A stretch of 64,000 nt of DNA from Methanogenium sp. S4BF (GTDB lineage: Archaea; Halobacteriota; Methanomicrobia; Methanomicrobiales; Methanomicrobiaceae): positions 372,001 to 436,000 of the forward strand of contig NZ_CP091277.1 of assembly GCF_029633965.1 (NCBI RefSeq), read 5' to 3'. Position 1 is the first letter of the stretch; the number at the start of each line of letters is the position of its first letter. A model generated the notes under the pieces. That model was not told where the DNA came from, ran no database searches, and saw only the letters and a list, made by a program, of their open reading frames with translations. The position numbers were made by a program, and so were the translations under genes. Shown in pieces: positions 1 to 8,270 of this stretch.

Positions 1-87
1 CTTTCTGATATCTGTGACGAACTTGATATCTCCCGCTGGAGTTACTCGAACAGCACTACATGGCGTGTTCTTCCGCGTTCTGCGTAA
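1..87 (+). CDS. possible 3' end of a gene cut by the window edge
   Basis: Frame 1 is open from the first base to a TAA at 85-87 and would encode the last 28 residues of a protein. The codons are mostly C- or T-ending with acidic and aromatic residues, which looks more gene-like than the competing open frame 2. No domain can be recognised from so short a tail. It may be chance; upstream sequence is needed to decide. Confidence 0.3.
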   Translation, partial: LSDICDELDISRWSYSNSTTWRVLPRSA

Positions 88-204
88 TTATTCAGTAATG
101 CTCAGGCCATGCGCCTGAATCATCCAACCCTCTTATCCTCTGTTTTCCTCTCAGGTCGGTTATTAAACCAAAGCATTAACTTGATTACGGGAAATTTCTT
201 GTAC

Positions 205-417
205 ATGGCTGATAAAATCGTGGAATTTGTATCTGATATCGAATTCGTCGCAAACATCGATGAAAATAAGGACTGTCTCATGAATCAGGGCACCCAGTCT
301 GATGAGGTCACTGCTACAGAGGGCAATCCACTTGGCCTCTGGTATAACATTGATGTGCCCAAGGGGCACGGGCTGAAGGCCGGTGACAAAATACGGATCA
401 TAATTGAGAAGGTTTAG
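205..417 (+). CDS. hypothetical small acidic protein (70 aa)
   Basis: A small soluble protein with no signal peptide or membrane segment; its second half (GLWYNIDVPKGHGLKAGDK) suggests a small beta-rich fold ending in a KIRIIIEKV strand. The frame extends upstream to 109, but the leader encoded there is hydrophobic and basic and unlike the rest, so the ATG at 205 (MADKIVEF) is preferred. It is monocistronic, 80 bp upstream of a lipoprotein gene. I do not recognise the family. Confidence 0.55.
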   Translation: MADKIVEFVSDIEFVANIDENKDCLMNQGTQSDEVTATEGNPLGLWYNIDVPKGHGLKAGDKIRIIIEKV

Positions 418-497
418 AGTGGCAGAAGTAAACGGGGGTATGCGCCTCTGCTATTGTCCGTGCCGAATAAAAAATAATCCGGAGGCATTATAATCCG

Positions 498-1100
498 ATG
501 ACTACATCATGGCGTGCCTATGGTGCTCTCCTCTTTCTCTTTGCAGGCATCTGTATCTGCGGATGTGTTACTGATGAAGGGGCATACTCTTCGGCATTAT
601 CTTTGTATCAACATGCAGAGACGAGAATCAGTGAAATTGACTGGGATACCAGTCCGCCTGAACTCACGGATGCGAAACTTCAGGGAGCAGAAGTGGACCT
701 GAACGAGGCCCTTGTGATTGTGGATACCCTTCAGCCGGACCCTGCATCCGGCAAACCCAGCGCTGAATATGCCCTGCGCGAACTGATTTTCGCAAAACAG
801 GCATATGTCTCTGCTGCCCGAGATGTGTCATCTGCTCAGATGCACATCCTGAATGCAGGTGATGCAGCAGAACTCTACCAGTATGCTGACTGGTATCTTG
901 AGATGCATGCTGCGATGGGGAATCTTGCCCTTGCAGACGCGGCACTCTCTCTTTCTGACAGCCGCATGAACGGCATTAAAATGGGCATGGTCCCGGTAGA
1001 AATGCGTTCTGATATTGCTGAGGCAAAAGGGCTGAATGCTAATTTCGCCGGGCTCATCACTTCTCTTGAACGCTCAGTTGAACTGGCCCTTGAAGAGTGA
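498..1100 (+). CDS. predicted lipoprotein, helical (200 aa)
   Basis: Starts with a basic residue followed by a hydrophobic stretch and a lipobox ending GCV (cysteine at about residue 23), so it is probably exported and lipid-anchored on the outer face of the membrane. The rest is helical, acidic and alanine-rich, without recognisable catalytic motifs. A GGAGG-like ribosome-binding site lies at 480-484 before the ATG at 498. It converges with the minus-strand gene ending at 1130. Function unknown. Confidence 0.75.
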   Translation: MTTSWRAYGALLFLFAGICICGCVTDEGAYSSALSLYQHAETRISEIDWDTSPPELTDAKLQGAEVDLNEALVIVDTLQPDPASGKPSAEYALRELIFAKQAYVSAARDVSSAQMHILNAGDAAELYQYADWYLEMHAAMGNLALADAALSLSDSRMNGIKMGMVPVEMRSDIAEAKGLNANFAGLITSLERSVELALEE

Positions 1101-1129
1101 GACTCTGAAGGGTGCGGGCATCCACTTTT

Positions 1130-1918
1130 TTACGCTGTGTTCAGGAATGCAGTGAGTCGGCGGATTGGCGGCTGGATCCGGGCTTCACCATACTGTGCTT
1201 TTGTCGTCTCCAGGGTGAAGGCATACCCGTTCACATCCTGTGCACTTACGATGAAGTAAAATGCCTGACCTGATGCCTGGACTGTTTTTAGCACGTGTTC
1301 TTTGTAGCGCATCTGGTTGCCGGTGAGAATGGTGCCGGTTTCAGCGTCCACAAGTACCCAGGTCAGCCGGGAACTTTCCGGTTTGGTGACGGCAGTCATG
1401 CTGGCATTTATCCGCCAGAATCCAAACGGAATATGAAACGTCTCTGAAAACCCGTTGCCGGGGCCGGTATACTGTGCAAACCGGACAATCTCTCCCTGTC
1501 TCCAGATCTCAGTATTTTCCGGGTCTGACGCACCAAAATGCGTCATGTCAGCCGGAAAATCCGTGACCGGGTATCCTCCCGCGCCGCTCACATAAATCGT
1601 GTTCAGATTGGTATTTTTTGGGATATTCCATACCTGTGGTTTCCCCTGCATCGTATAGAACGGAAGTTCGCCTGCAGGACTTTTATAGGGTGAATCCGGC
1701 TGAGAATATCCGGGATTTGTGCCAATTCCGGGAATACTGTCGATACCCTGTGAGGTGACTGCGATAATGACCACAATGATGATCGCACCTGCAAAGGTGA
1801 GGATGTCTGCCCGTTTCACATCATAACCTTGTACAGCTTTTCTGATAACGTTTTGTCTGTATCTCAGGGAATGAGGCGGAATCTCAGAACGTGTATTTAA
1901 AATAATATCGGGCTGCAC
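1130..1918 (-). CDS. membrane-anchored hypothetical protein (262 aa)
   Basis: A single hydrophobic segment around residues 42-55 (AGAIIIVVIIAV) follows a cytoplasmic basic N-terminus; the remaining 200 residues are beta-rich and should lie outside the cell. A proline- and glycine-rich linker follows the membrane segment. The N-terminal 30 residues could be an artefact if translation begins at an internal codon near VKRADIL. The gene is divergent from the small membrane protein at 1931. I do not recognise the extracellular domain. Confidence 0.65.
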   Translation of the reverse strand: MQPDIILNTRSEIPPHSLRYRQNVIRKAVQGYDVKRADILTFAGAIIIVVIIAVTSQGIDSIPGIGTNPGYSQPDSPYKSPAGELPFYTMQGKPQVWNIPKNTNLNTIYVSGAGGYPVTDFPADMTHFGASDPENTEIWRQGEIVRFAQYTGPGNGFSETFHIPFGFWRINASMTAVTKPESSRLTWVLVDAETGTILTGNQMRYKEHVLKTVQASGQAFYFIVSAQDVNGYAFTLETTKAQYGEARIQPPIRRLTAFLNTA

Positions 1919-1930
1919 CTTTTGTTATCT

Positions 1931-2194
1931 ATGGACCTGCAGGAATCACGAACCTGGATTCTCTTTTATCTGATTTCATTTGTGGTACTTCTGGTCTCTG
2001 TGTTTCTGACATCAAAAGGCGTCCTGATGGGAATCGGTCTTACCATGGTCATTGTGGTGGTTGGAATAAATCTTATGTTTATGCTCAGTCAGGTGAAAGA
2101 GTCTACAAAAAAGAAGGGCCTGATGGAGAAGGTATCTCATTTTGAGATAGATGATTCAGAGAACCCTGACGAGCTCAGGACACCGAAACACTGA
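1931..2194 (+). CDS. small two-TM membrane protein (87 aa)
   Basis: Encodes two consecutive membrane helices (about residues 9-25 and 30-54) and a charged cytoplasmic tail. The ATG at 1931 is preferred to a TTG three codons earlier. It is only 12 bp from the divergent gene starting at 1918, so promoters must overlap, and its stop abuts the cheR stop on the other strand. Function unknown; it resembles the small membrane proteins common beside archaeal signalling genes. Confidence 0.6.
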   Translation: MDLQESRTWILFYLISFVVLLVSVFLTSKGVLMGIGLTMVIVVVGINLMFMLSQVKESTKKKGLMEKVSHFEIDDSENPDELRTPKH

Positions 2195-2998
2195 TCAGAT
2201 ACCTTTCTTCCGGTATATCTTCTGAATCGGGTTATACGGGTCATAGAGCTGTTCGACATCTCTTCCCATATATTCGGTCTTTCCCATGACATAGTAGCCG
2301 CCTTCTGCAAGTGCCGGTGCAAAAATACGTGCGAGCTCATCCTTCTGTTTTTCCGTGAAATAAATCGTCACATTCCTGCAGAGGATGATATCCAGATACT
2401 GGGTTACTGCCCGCCCGCTCATCAGGTCGTGCCGGGAGAACTTTACGAGATCCCTGAGATGCGGTTTAACCAGGAATGTTCCGTCCGGTTGTTCATCAAA
2501 ATGCCTGCGGACCTGTGATTCAGAAAGGTTCTCCAGTGCTTTTTTCAGGTATATGCCTGTTTCAGCCTTTTTGAGAGCCTCTCTGTCGATGTCTGAGGCA
2601 AATATGGTCACCTGCACATCCGGGTAGAGTACTCGTGCCTCATGAATCATCAGAGCAAGGGTATAGGGCTCTTCTCCGGTTGCACAACCGGCACTCCAGA
2701 TGCGGATTTTCTGTTTCCTGCGCCGGATTTCCGGGATGATGTCCCGTTTTATCAGGTCAAATACTTCCGGGTCACGCCAGAATTTTGTCACATTAATGGT
2801 GAGGGCATTCCGGAGTGCTTCCTGTTCTGTCGTGCTCGAGATGAGGAGAGAATTGTAATTGGCATATGATTCAATCTTGTTCATGCGCATTCTTGACTGA
2901 ATTCTCCGCTGGAGATAATCAGGTTTGTAGTTCCCGCACTGTATGCCCAGCCTGGATTCTATTGTCCGCAGAACCGACTGGAATTCTCTGGTGTCCAT
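2195..2998 (-). CDS. cheR: CheR, chemoreceptor glutamate methyltransferase
   Basis: S-adenosylmethionine-dependent methyltransferase that methyl-esterifies glutamates of chemoreceptors during adaptation. The N-terminal helical CheR domain is followed by the catalytic domain with the SAM motif IRIWSAGCATGEEPYTLA near residue 100 and the ILCRNVTIYF stretch typical of CheR. The ATG at 2998 is chosen; the frame opens with a TTG eight codons earlier inside the receptor gene. It lies just after the receptor gene on the same strand, so the two are almost certainly cotranscribed and CheR probably acts on this receptor. No cheA, cheB or cheY is in the window. Confidence 0.93.
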   Translation of the reverse strand: MDTREFQSVLRTIESRLGIQCGNYKPDYLQRRIQSRMRMNKIESYANYNSLLISSTTEQEALRNALTINVTKFWRDPEVFDLIKRDIIPEIRRRKQKIRIWSAGCATGEEPYTLALMIHEARVLYPDVQVTIFASDIDREALKKAETGIYLKKALENLSESQVRRHFDEQPDGTFLVKPHLRDLVKFSRHDLMSGRAVTQYLDIILCRNVTIYFTEKQKDELARIFAPALAEGGYYVMGKTEYMGRDVEQLYDPYNPIQKIYRKKGI

Positions 2999-3005
2999 TG
3001 TGATA

Positions 3006-6000
3006 TCATCTGTCCTGTTCAAAGCTGAACCGTTCTATCTGGGAATGCAGGCGTTCGGCCATTGCATCAAGTTCATGAACAACACTGCCTACTTCTTCAG
3101 CTGAGGCGCTCAGCTCTTCTGCCAGTGCTGCCATATCCTCATTGTTGTGCATGGTTTTTCGTGCCATCTGTGACGCACGCTCTACCTTTTCCATTAACCG
3201 GTTGGTGGCATTGGCCTGATCTTCGGTGGCATGGGTTATTTCCACAACCCCCTGTGCTGACAGATTAATTACATCGACAATGGTGTTAATGGCATCAATG
3301 GATGCATTCACGCTGGTTATGCCATTGCGGATCTCAACATCTGCTGAACGCATCGACTCAGCGGTTCGTTCGCTTTCATTCTGAATCGTCCCGATGAGCT
3401 CTTCGATGCTTGTTGAAGCCTCTTTTGACTCCACGGCAAGATTGCGTATCTCCCCTGCAACAACCGAGAATCCCCTGCCATGTTCACCGGCCCGGGCTGC
3501 CTCAATTGCAGCATTGATGGCGAGAAGATTTGTCTGATCGGCAATGCCTGCGATTATCCGGACAATCTTCCCGATTTTCTTCATCTGGTCATTTAAGGCA
3601 GTTATGTCCTGGACGCTCTGCTGTGATATTTCACCCACCAGTGCCATCTTCTCTGAAGCGTTCTTTCCAATCTCAGCACCCTTTGCCCCTTCTTCTGAGG
3701 AGAGTTCTGCCTGCCGCATCACTTCCTGGGAGGTACTTGCTATCTCCTCGATGGAGGCAGAGAGGTTTGCCACTTCATAACTGACAGCTTCAATCTCTCC
3801 CTGCAGGATGGCCATATTTTCGGTGATTGTCTGGGTGTCTGTTGCCATCTTCACGTTGGCATTGCTTATCTCATCACTGCTTGCAGTCAGCTCTTTTGCG
3901 GTATGCCGGATGGTTTCAATTGTTTCAGCGACATTTTCAGTAATTGACCGGATCGAGGCAACTGAGTTGTTGTAATGCACTTTCAGGATTCTTAAAGGGT
4001 CATTGTCAGAAACAGTGGTTTCAGCCATGAGATTCCCGGATGCGAGCTCCTCCATCCGACTGGTCAGGTATTCTGCACTCTCTGCAAGGGTTTCTGCCTC
4101 CTCCTTCATCTGTGCCATAATGCGGGAGATTTCTGCTTCTTTTTCCCTGACGTCAGAGATGTCATTGTACACGATGAAAATATGTGATAACATACGGTCG
4201 GGGCCGATGACAGGAATTCCATACTGCTCCAGAATGTGCGTGCCTGAGGGGAGATCAACGGTGACAACCCCATAACATGTTTTCTTCCGGCGGATTACCT
4301 GGCCCAGCCCGTCACCCTCCTGGTCACGGATACTGAAATCACGGGCGTTCATCCCGATAAGCTTCTCGCGCGGAATGCCGCTCATCTTTGCATATGCCTC
4401 ATTAGTCACCTGTATGGTAAAATTACTGTCCATATAGAGAATGGGCATCGGGTTCTCTTCGATCATCAGTTCCGAGCGTTTCCGCAGGACTTCATTTTCC
4501 ACCATCCGTTCGCGGATCTGATCTGCTTCCCTGCGTTCCTTTGTCACATCATTATAGAAGATATAGATCGATTCAACAGAACCGGTCTCCTGCAGTATGG
4601 GGATGCCATACTGTTCAAGCATATAGGTTCCGGCAGGCAGGCGGATCGTGATCTCCGCTGAACTCCGTACTTTATTCTTCACGGTTTTTCCGATACCGTC
4701 TCCTTTCTGGTCGATGAGAGAGAAGTCCCTGAGATTCATTTTCCGGAGTTCTGCGAGTTTAATACCGGATAACTGTTCATATGCCGGGTTTGCACCGGTT
4801 ATCTTCAATGAACTGTCGGTAATGAGCACCGGTATCGGATTCTTCATCACCAGTGCATTTATTTCCCGCTCTTTCTGCCTGAGGGCACGAACGGTTTCTC
4901 CTTCCTGTGGAGCGGCAGCCGCGGCGGCTTTTAGTGCAGTGATCTGATTCAGCAATTCCCGCTGCCCGGCATCCTGGGCAGATACCTTCATACTCAGACG
5001 GGATACTTCGGATTCGGCTCTTTTCTTTGCCTGTTCTGCTGTACGCAGCTCCTCTTTAAGGGCGATTGTCTCCGCTCCTGACCGCCGGATACGGGTTTCA
5101 TATTCTGCTGTCCGGTCTGCATGCCGAATTGTAAGCTGTTCAAATCTCTTCTGCAGGTCTGCATCTCTCTTTGGTATTGGCGCCTCTGCCAGCTCTCTCC
5201 TGAGTGCTGCGTTCTCATCCCTGAGACGGATGCCGTCGCATTCTTTTTGACTGAGATCTGCTGCACGCTGCTCTTTTTCCGCCGTATACTGTATGGTGAG
5301 ATCAGTATGGCGGTGTGTGAGCTCTTCGAACTGTTGCCGGAGGTGTGCGTATGCTTCCGGCTCCGGCGTCTCCGCAGCCGCCTTCCTGAGCAGTGCCGTC
5401 TCTTCCCTGAGCTCAGACATTTCGTTGCCGAGTCGGATGAGTTCGTCATCTTTTTCTTTGATCTCTGCTGCACGCTGTTCTTCTTTGGCCTCGGCCTGTG
5501 CTGAGAGATCTGCATGGCGGTGTGTGAGTTCTTCAAACTGCTGCCGGAGGTGAGCGTATGCTTCCGGCTCCGGCGCCTCCGCAGCCGCCCGTCTCAGTTC
5601 TGCAATCTCATTTCTGAGGGATGCCGCCTCTTCACCGACTGCACCAGCCTCCTCTGTGAGGCGGATCACCTCCTCCTCTTTTTTCCGTATGTCTGCTGCA
5701 AGTTGTTCTTCTCTGGCCTCGGTCTGTGCGGTGAGGTCTGCGTGGCGGTGTGTGAGTTCTTCGAACTGCTGACGAAGCTGTGCATATGCTTCCGGCTCCG
5801 GTGCCTCCGCAGCCGCCCGTCTCAGTTCTGCAATCTCATTTCTGAGGGATGCCCCCCCCTCACTGAGTGCAGATATCTGGTCTGTGAGGCGGATGATTTC
5901 CTCGTCTTTCTTCCGGAGGTCTGCTGTTATACGTTCTCTTTCCGCTTCCCACGCATCCGTTTCCGGGGTGTCGGTCTCTTTGAGCTCTTCTGTCAGGGAC

Positions 6001-6374
6001 CGGGTAATGCGCAGCTGGCTTTCCAGATCTGCATTCAGGGATGCAATCTTTTTATCCTGTTCTGCTGATTGTGCAGCAAGCTGGTCATATTTTTCCTGTG
6101 CTGCCTGCAGCTCTTCATCTGCTGCGTGGCGTACTGCACTCAGGGCGGCATTAATGGAGACCGCCACTCCCTCCAGTGCAGGCTCAATTGTTTCCGGGGA
6201 TATGCTGCCTGATTTTGGGTTTAAAATAATATTTTCAAGTGCAGCAGAGAGCGGTTCGTCCTTCTCCTCTGTTGTGGTGGTCTCAAATGGTTCTTCCGTT
6301 CGGGTTTTTTGCTTCTGCACTCCGGTGAAGAGTGCCTTTCGTCCCGGTCTCTTCGGTTCATCTGGCATGTACAT
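3006..6374 (-). CDS. soluble methyl-accepting chemotaxis protein with coiled coil and two PAS domains (1122 aa)
   Basis: Chemoreceptor with no membrane segment, hence cytoplasmic. Order: low-complexity N-terminus, a very long Glu/Ala/Arg-rich coiled coil (about residues 60-500) with internal repeats of about 70 residues containing [15 protein letters not shown], two PAS domains (about 505-620 and 635-750, both with LEQYGIP), a HAMP-like linker, and the MCP signalling hairpin around 945-980 ([20 protein letters not shown]). The start at 6374 is preceded by GAGGA at a good distance. It follows a ParA-like ATPase gene and precedes cheR. The PAS pair may bind a redox or small-molecule ligand (inference). 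Confidence 0.95.
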   Translation of the reverse strand: MYMPDEPKRPGRKALFTGVQKQKTRTEEPFETTTTEEKDEPLSAALENIILNPKSGSISPETIEPALEGVAVSINAALSAVRHAADEELQAAQEKYDQLAAQSAEQDKKIASLNADLESQLRITRSLTEELKETDTPETDAWEAERERITADLRKKDEEIIRLTDQISALSEGGASLRNEIAELRRAAAEAPEPEAYAQLRQQFEELTHRHADLTAQTEAREEQLAADIRKKEEEVIRLTEEAGAVGEEAASLRNEIAELRRAAAEAPEPEAYAHLRQQFEELTHRHADLSAQAEAKEEQRAAEIKEKDDELIRLGNEMSELREETALLRKAAAETPEPEAYAHLRQQFEELTHRHTDLTIQYTAEKEQRAADLSQKECDGIRLRDENAALRRELAEAPIPKRDADLQKRFEQLTIRHADRTAEYETRIRRSGAETIALKEELRTAEQAKKRAESEVSRLSMKVSAQDAGQRELLNQITALKAAAAAAPQEGETVRALRQKEREINALVMKNPIPVLITDSSLKITGANPAYEQLSGIKLAELRKMNLRDFSLIDQKGDGIGKTVKNKVRSSAEITIRLPAGTYMLEQYGIPILQETGSVESIYIFYNDVTKERREADQIRERMVENEVLRKRSELMIEENPMPILYMDSNFTIQVTNEAYAKMSGIPREKLIGMNARDFSIRDQEGDGLGQVIRRKKTCYGVVTVDLPSGTHILEQYGIPVIGPDRMLSHIFIVYNDISDVREKEAEISRIMAQMKEEAETLAESAEYLTSRMEELASGNLMAETTVSDNDPLRILKVHYNNSVASIRSITENVAETIETIRHTAKELTASSDEISNANVKMATDTQTITENMAILQGEIEAVSYEVANLSASIEEIASTSQEVMRQAELSSEEGAKGAEIGKNASEKMALVGEISQQSVQDITALNDQMKKIGKIVRIIAGIADQTNLLAINAAIEAARAGEHGRGFSVVAGEIRNLAVESKEASTSIEELIGTIQNESERTAESMRSADVEIRNGITSVNASIDAINTIVDVINLSAQGVVEITHATEDQANATNRLMEKVERASQMARKTMHNNEDMAALAEELSASAEEVGSVVHELDAMAERLHSQIERFSFEQDR
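5311..5830 (-). repeat. in-gene tandem repeats in the chemoreceptor coiled coil
   Basis: Near-identical blocks encoding [20 protein letters not shown] recur with starts at about 5311, 5518 and 5746, spacings of 207 and 228 bp (69 and 76 codons). The third-base similarity between copies suggests recent duplication by slippage or unequal recombination. The number of copies would set the length of the coiled-coil rod. Confidence 0.8.
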
Positions 6375-6391
6375 TCAGTTCCTCAGTTCCG

Positions 6392-7237
6392 TCAGTTCAG
6401 TTTTTCAATAGCAGAGGATATTTCCTCATACACAACAGCCGCCTTACTCTCTGGTGCAAACTCTGATAGGGGCAGCCCCTGTTTCTGTGCCTCATGAATC
6501 AGGATGTCATAGGGTATGGTAAAAACGTTCGGGAAGAATTTTTCACAGAATACAACAATCTCTTCAAATTGTTCACGTGAAGTGGTCTCCTCATTTTTCA
6601 GCCCGAGAAGGCGCCGGAATCCGCGGGAGATCTCTTCACCCGGCGTCATCTCCTCCTGTATCATCCGTCCGCGGGTGATGACGGCCATATCCGCTGAGAC
6701 GGGTGTTCCGGTAATCTCTGCGATATCTGAGAATATGGTCTGCAGTGCCTCAAGTCCTGTTCGTGCAAACATACCGTTGTCCAGGGTGACAATCACATGG
6801 TCTGCTGCGACAATCCCGTTTATCACAAACTGGCCCATGCTGGGCGGAGTGTCAATCAGGATGTAGCTGTATCGCCTGAGAATGGGTTTTATCGCTTCTT
6901 TAAGGACAAAGAGCCTGTCTTCACGTTCATAGAGGTATGGTTCCGCACCTGCAAGGTCAAGTGATGAAGGGCAGAGATCAATCCCTGATTCTGTTGAGAC
7001 AATGATCTCTTTGAGGGCCACGGCTTCAAATTCATCTGTGCCTGACATGAAGACATCATACATATTCTTCCGTGGCTCCTGCGGGTCGCATCCAAGACCG
7101 GTGGTTGCATTTGCCTGTGGGTCGCAATCAATAACCAGCACCCGTTTTCCTTTTTTATTAAGAAAACCTCCGCAATTCAGGCAGGATGTAGTTTTTCCGG
7201 TGCCTCCTTTATGGTGTGTAAATGTTATTACCGGCAT
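6392..7237 (-). CDS. ParA/MinD-family ATPase (281 aa)
   Basis: Deviant Walker A ATPase with KGGTGKT at residues 10-16, a Walker A' motif at LVIDCDPQANAT and the switch II LIDTPPSMG. Such proteins position plasmids, chromosomes or protein clusters by ATP-dependent gradients. The ATG at 7237 starts directly on the first beta strand; the open frame upstream encodes unrelated sequence. No ParB, centromere repeats or replication gene is adjacent. Instead it sits 17 bp upstream of a soluble chemoreceptor and cheR, which resembles the bacterial arrangement where a ParA homologue segregates cytoplasmic chemotaxis clusters. That role is inference. Confidence 0.88.
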   Translation of the reverse strand: MPVITFTHHKGGTGKTTSCLNCGGFLNKKGKRVLVIDCDPQANATTGLGCDPQEPRKNMYDVFMSGTDEFEAVALKEIIVSTESGIDLCPSSLDLAGAEPYLYEREDRLFVLKEAIKPILRRYSYILIDTPPSMGQFVINGIVAADHVIVTLDNGMFARTGLEALQTIFSDIAEITGTPVSADMAVITRGRMIQEEMTPGEEISRGFRRLLGLKNEETTSREQFEEIVVFCEKFFPNVFTIPYDILIHEAQKQGLPLSEFAPESKAAVVYEEISSAIEKLN

Positions 7238-7340
7238 CAGGTTTCTCCCGTCTGCAGTCGTTAACTGGAATTTCGCGGTGTCAGGTGAAAAACACTTTGT
7301 TTGTTCCCGCCCGAAAATGTTCTCTTTTCTACTGAAAATG

Positions 7341-7347
7341 TTATATG
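7341..7347 (+). promoter_or_regulatory. TATA-like element for the GTPase gene
   Basis: TTATATG at 7341-7347 is about 27 bp upstream of the ATG at 7374, the spacing expected between an archaeal TATA box and a start site. This would give a nearly leaderless transcript; no ribosome-binding site is visible. Confidence 0.4.
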
Positions 7348-7373
7348 AGGCGTAAACCAAACAGATACTATCA

Positions 7374-7853
7374 ATGGACTGTTCCAGACTCAAGATTGTG
7401 ATTTTCGGGGCCTATAACGCCGGCAAGTCAACTTTTATACGTGCAATTGATCCGGAATCCCATCATGTCGAAGCAAATAAGTGTGAGATTCCTACAACCG
7501 TCGGGCTCGATTTCGGGCGTACGCTGATCAATAACCGGAAGATCTACCTCTTTGGCACACCGGGACAGGAACGGTTTGAATTTGTCCGTGATATCCTCTC
7601 CCGTGGTATGGACGGCGCCATAGTCGTGGCTGACACCACGCGTGATCTGGATGAATTAACAGAGCAGATATGCCAGACCCTCAGAGCCTCCGGATGTCCG
7701 TATGCCGTGTTTCTGAACAAATGCGATCACCCGGACTCCCGTCCCGGACGTTACAGCGCTGTGACAGATTCGGTCTTTTCTCCGGAGATTTCGGCCGCCA
7801 CCGGCAGGAATACTGCGGAATCTCTGCGTACATTTCTTGAAATGCATTTCTGA
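7374..7853 (+). CDS. small Ras-like GTPase (159 aa)
   Basis: Single-domain P-loop GTPase: G1 GAYNAGKS at residues 12-19, a G2 threonine in PTTVGLDFG, G3 GTPGQE at 61-66 in place of the classical DxxG, and G4 NKCD at 115-118. Related archaeal and bacterial proteins (COG2229, near MglA) act as switches in polarity or in signalling with roadblock-domain partners. It is divergent from the ParA/chemoreceptor/cheR operon with a shared intergenic region of 136 bp, so a role in positioning or signalling is plausible but unproven. No roadblock protein is in the window. Confidence 0.85.
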   Translation: MDCSRLKIVIFGAYNAGKSTFIRAIDPESHHVEANKCEIPTTVGLDFGRTLINNRKIYLFGTPGQERFEFVRDILSRGMDGAIVVADTTRDLDELTEQICQTLRASGCPYAVFLNKCDHPDSRPGRYSAVTDSVFSPEISAATGRNTAESLRTFLEMHF

Positions 7854-7914
7854 AATCTCTGCCCCGGGTCAAAGCAAATAGTATAATTTGTTCCGGGTTT
7901 TACTTACATCAGGT

Positions 7915-8268
7915 ATGTCCAGGATTGGTGTTGTAACCGGACTTTTTCTTCTTCTGGCGGTGATTGTTGTCTCTGCCGGTTGCCTCACATATTCCATCGG
8001 TACGGTCTCGTATAATGGAAGTGCAGTGCATGTCTCTGTGGATAATAAGGGGGAAGCCAGGGATGCCGCGATGCAGATCACGGTATTTGATCTCTCCGGG
8101 TTTAAACAGGTGGAAGTGGATAAAATCGTCCGTTCGGTGCATCTTGATGCAGGAATGAATGATGTCGCATTTGATGCAGCGCTGCAGCCTGGTTCCTATC
8201 GTCTCTTTATCTATATGATGGAAGACGGGGAACGGCTTGGCTGTGTGATAGAGGATATCGAGGTCTGA
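7915..8268 (+). CDS. predicted lipoprotein (117 aa)
   Basis: N-terminal basic start, hydrophobic helix and lipobox SAGC with the cysteine near residue 23, followed by a beta-rich domain of about 90 residues. ATG at 7915 chosen over a TTG nine codons earlier because it starts directly on the signal peptide. It ends two bases before the adenine deaminase GTG start and may be cotranscribed with it. The fold looks like a small CARDB or Ig-like adhesion-type domain (weak impression). Confidence 0.7.
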   Translation: MSRIGVVTGLFLLLAVIVVSAGCLTYSIGTVSYNGSAVHVSVDNKGEARDAAMQITVFDLSGFKQVEVDKIVRSVHLDAGMNDVAFDAALQPGSYRLFIYMMEDGERLGCVIEDIEV

Positions 8269-8270
8269 AA

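Noticed and set aside
6392-7237. Plasmid partition locus
   Set aside because: The ParA-like gene has no ParB partner, no centromere-like iterons and no replication gene nearby; its neighbours are chemotaxis genes.
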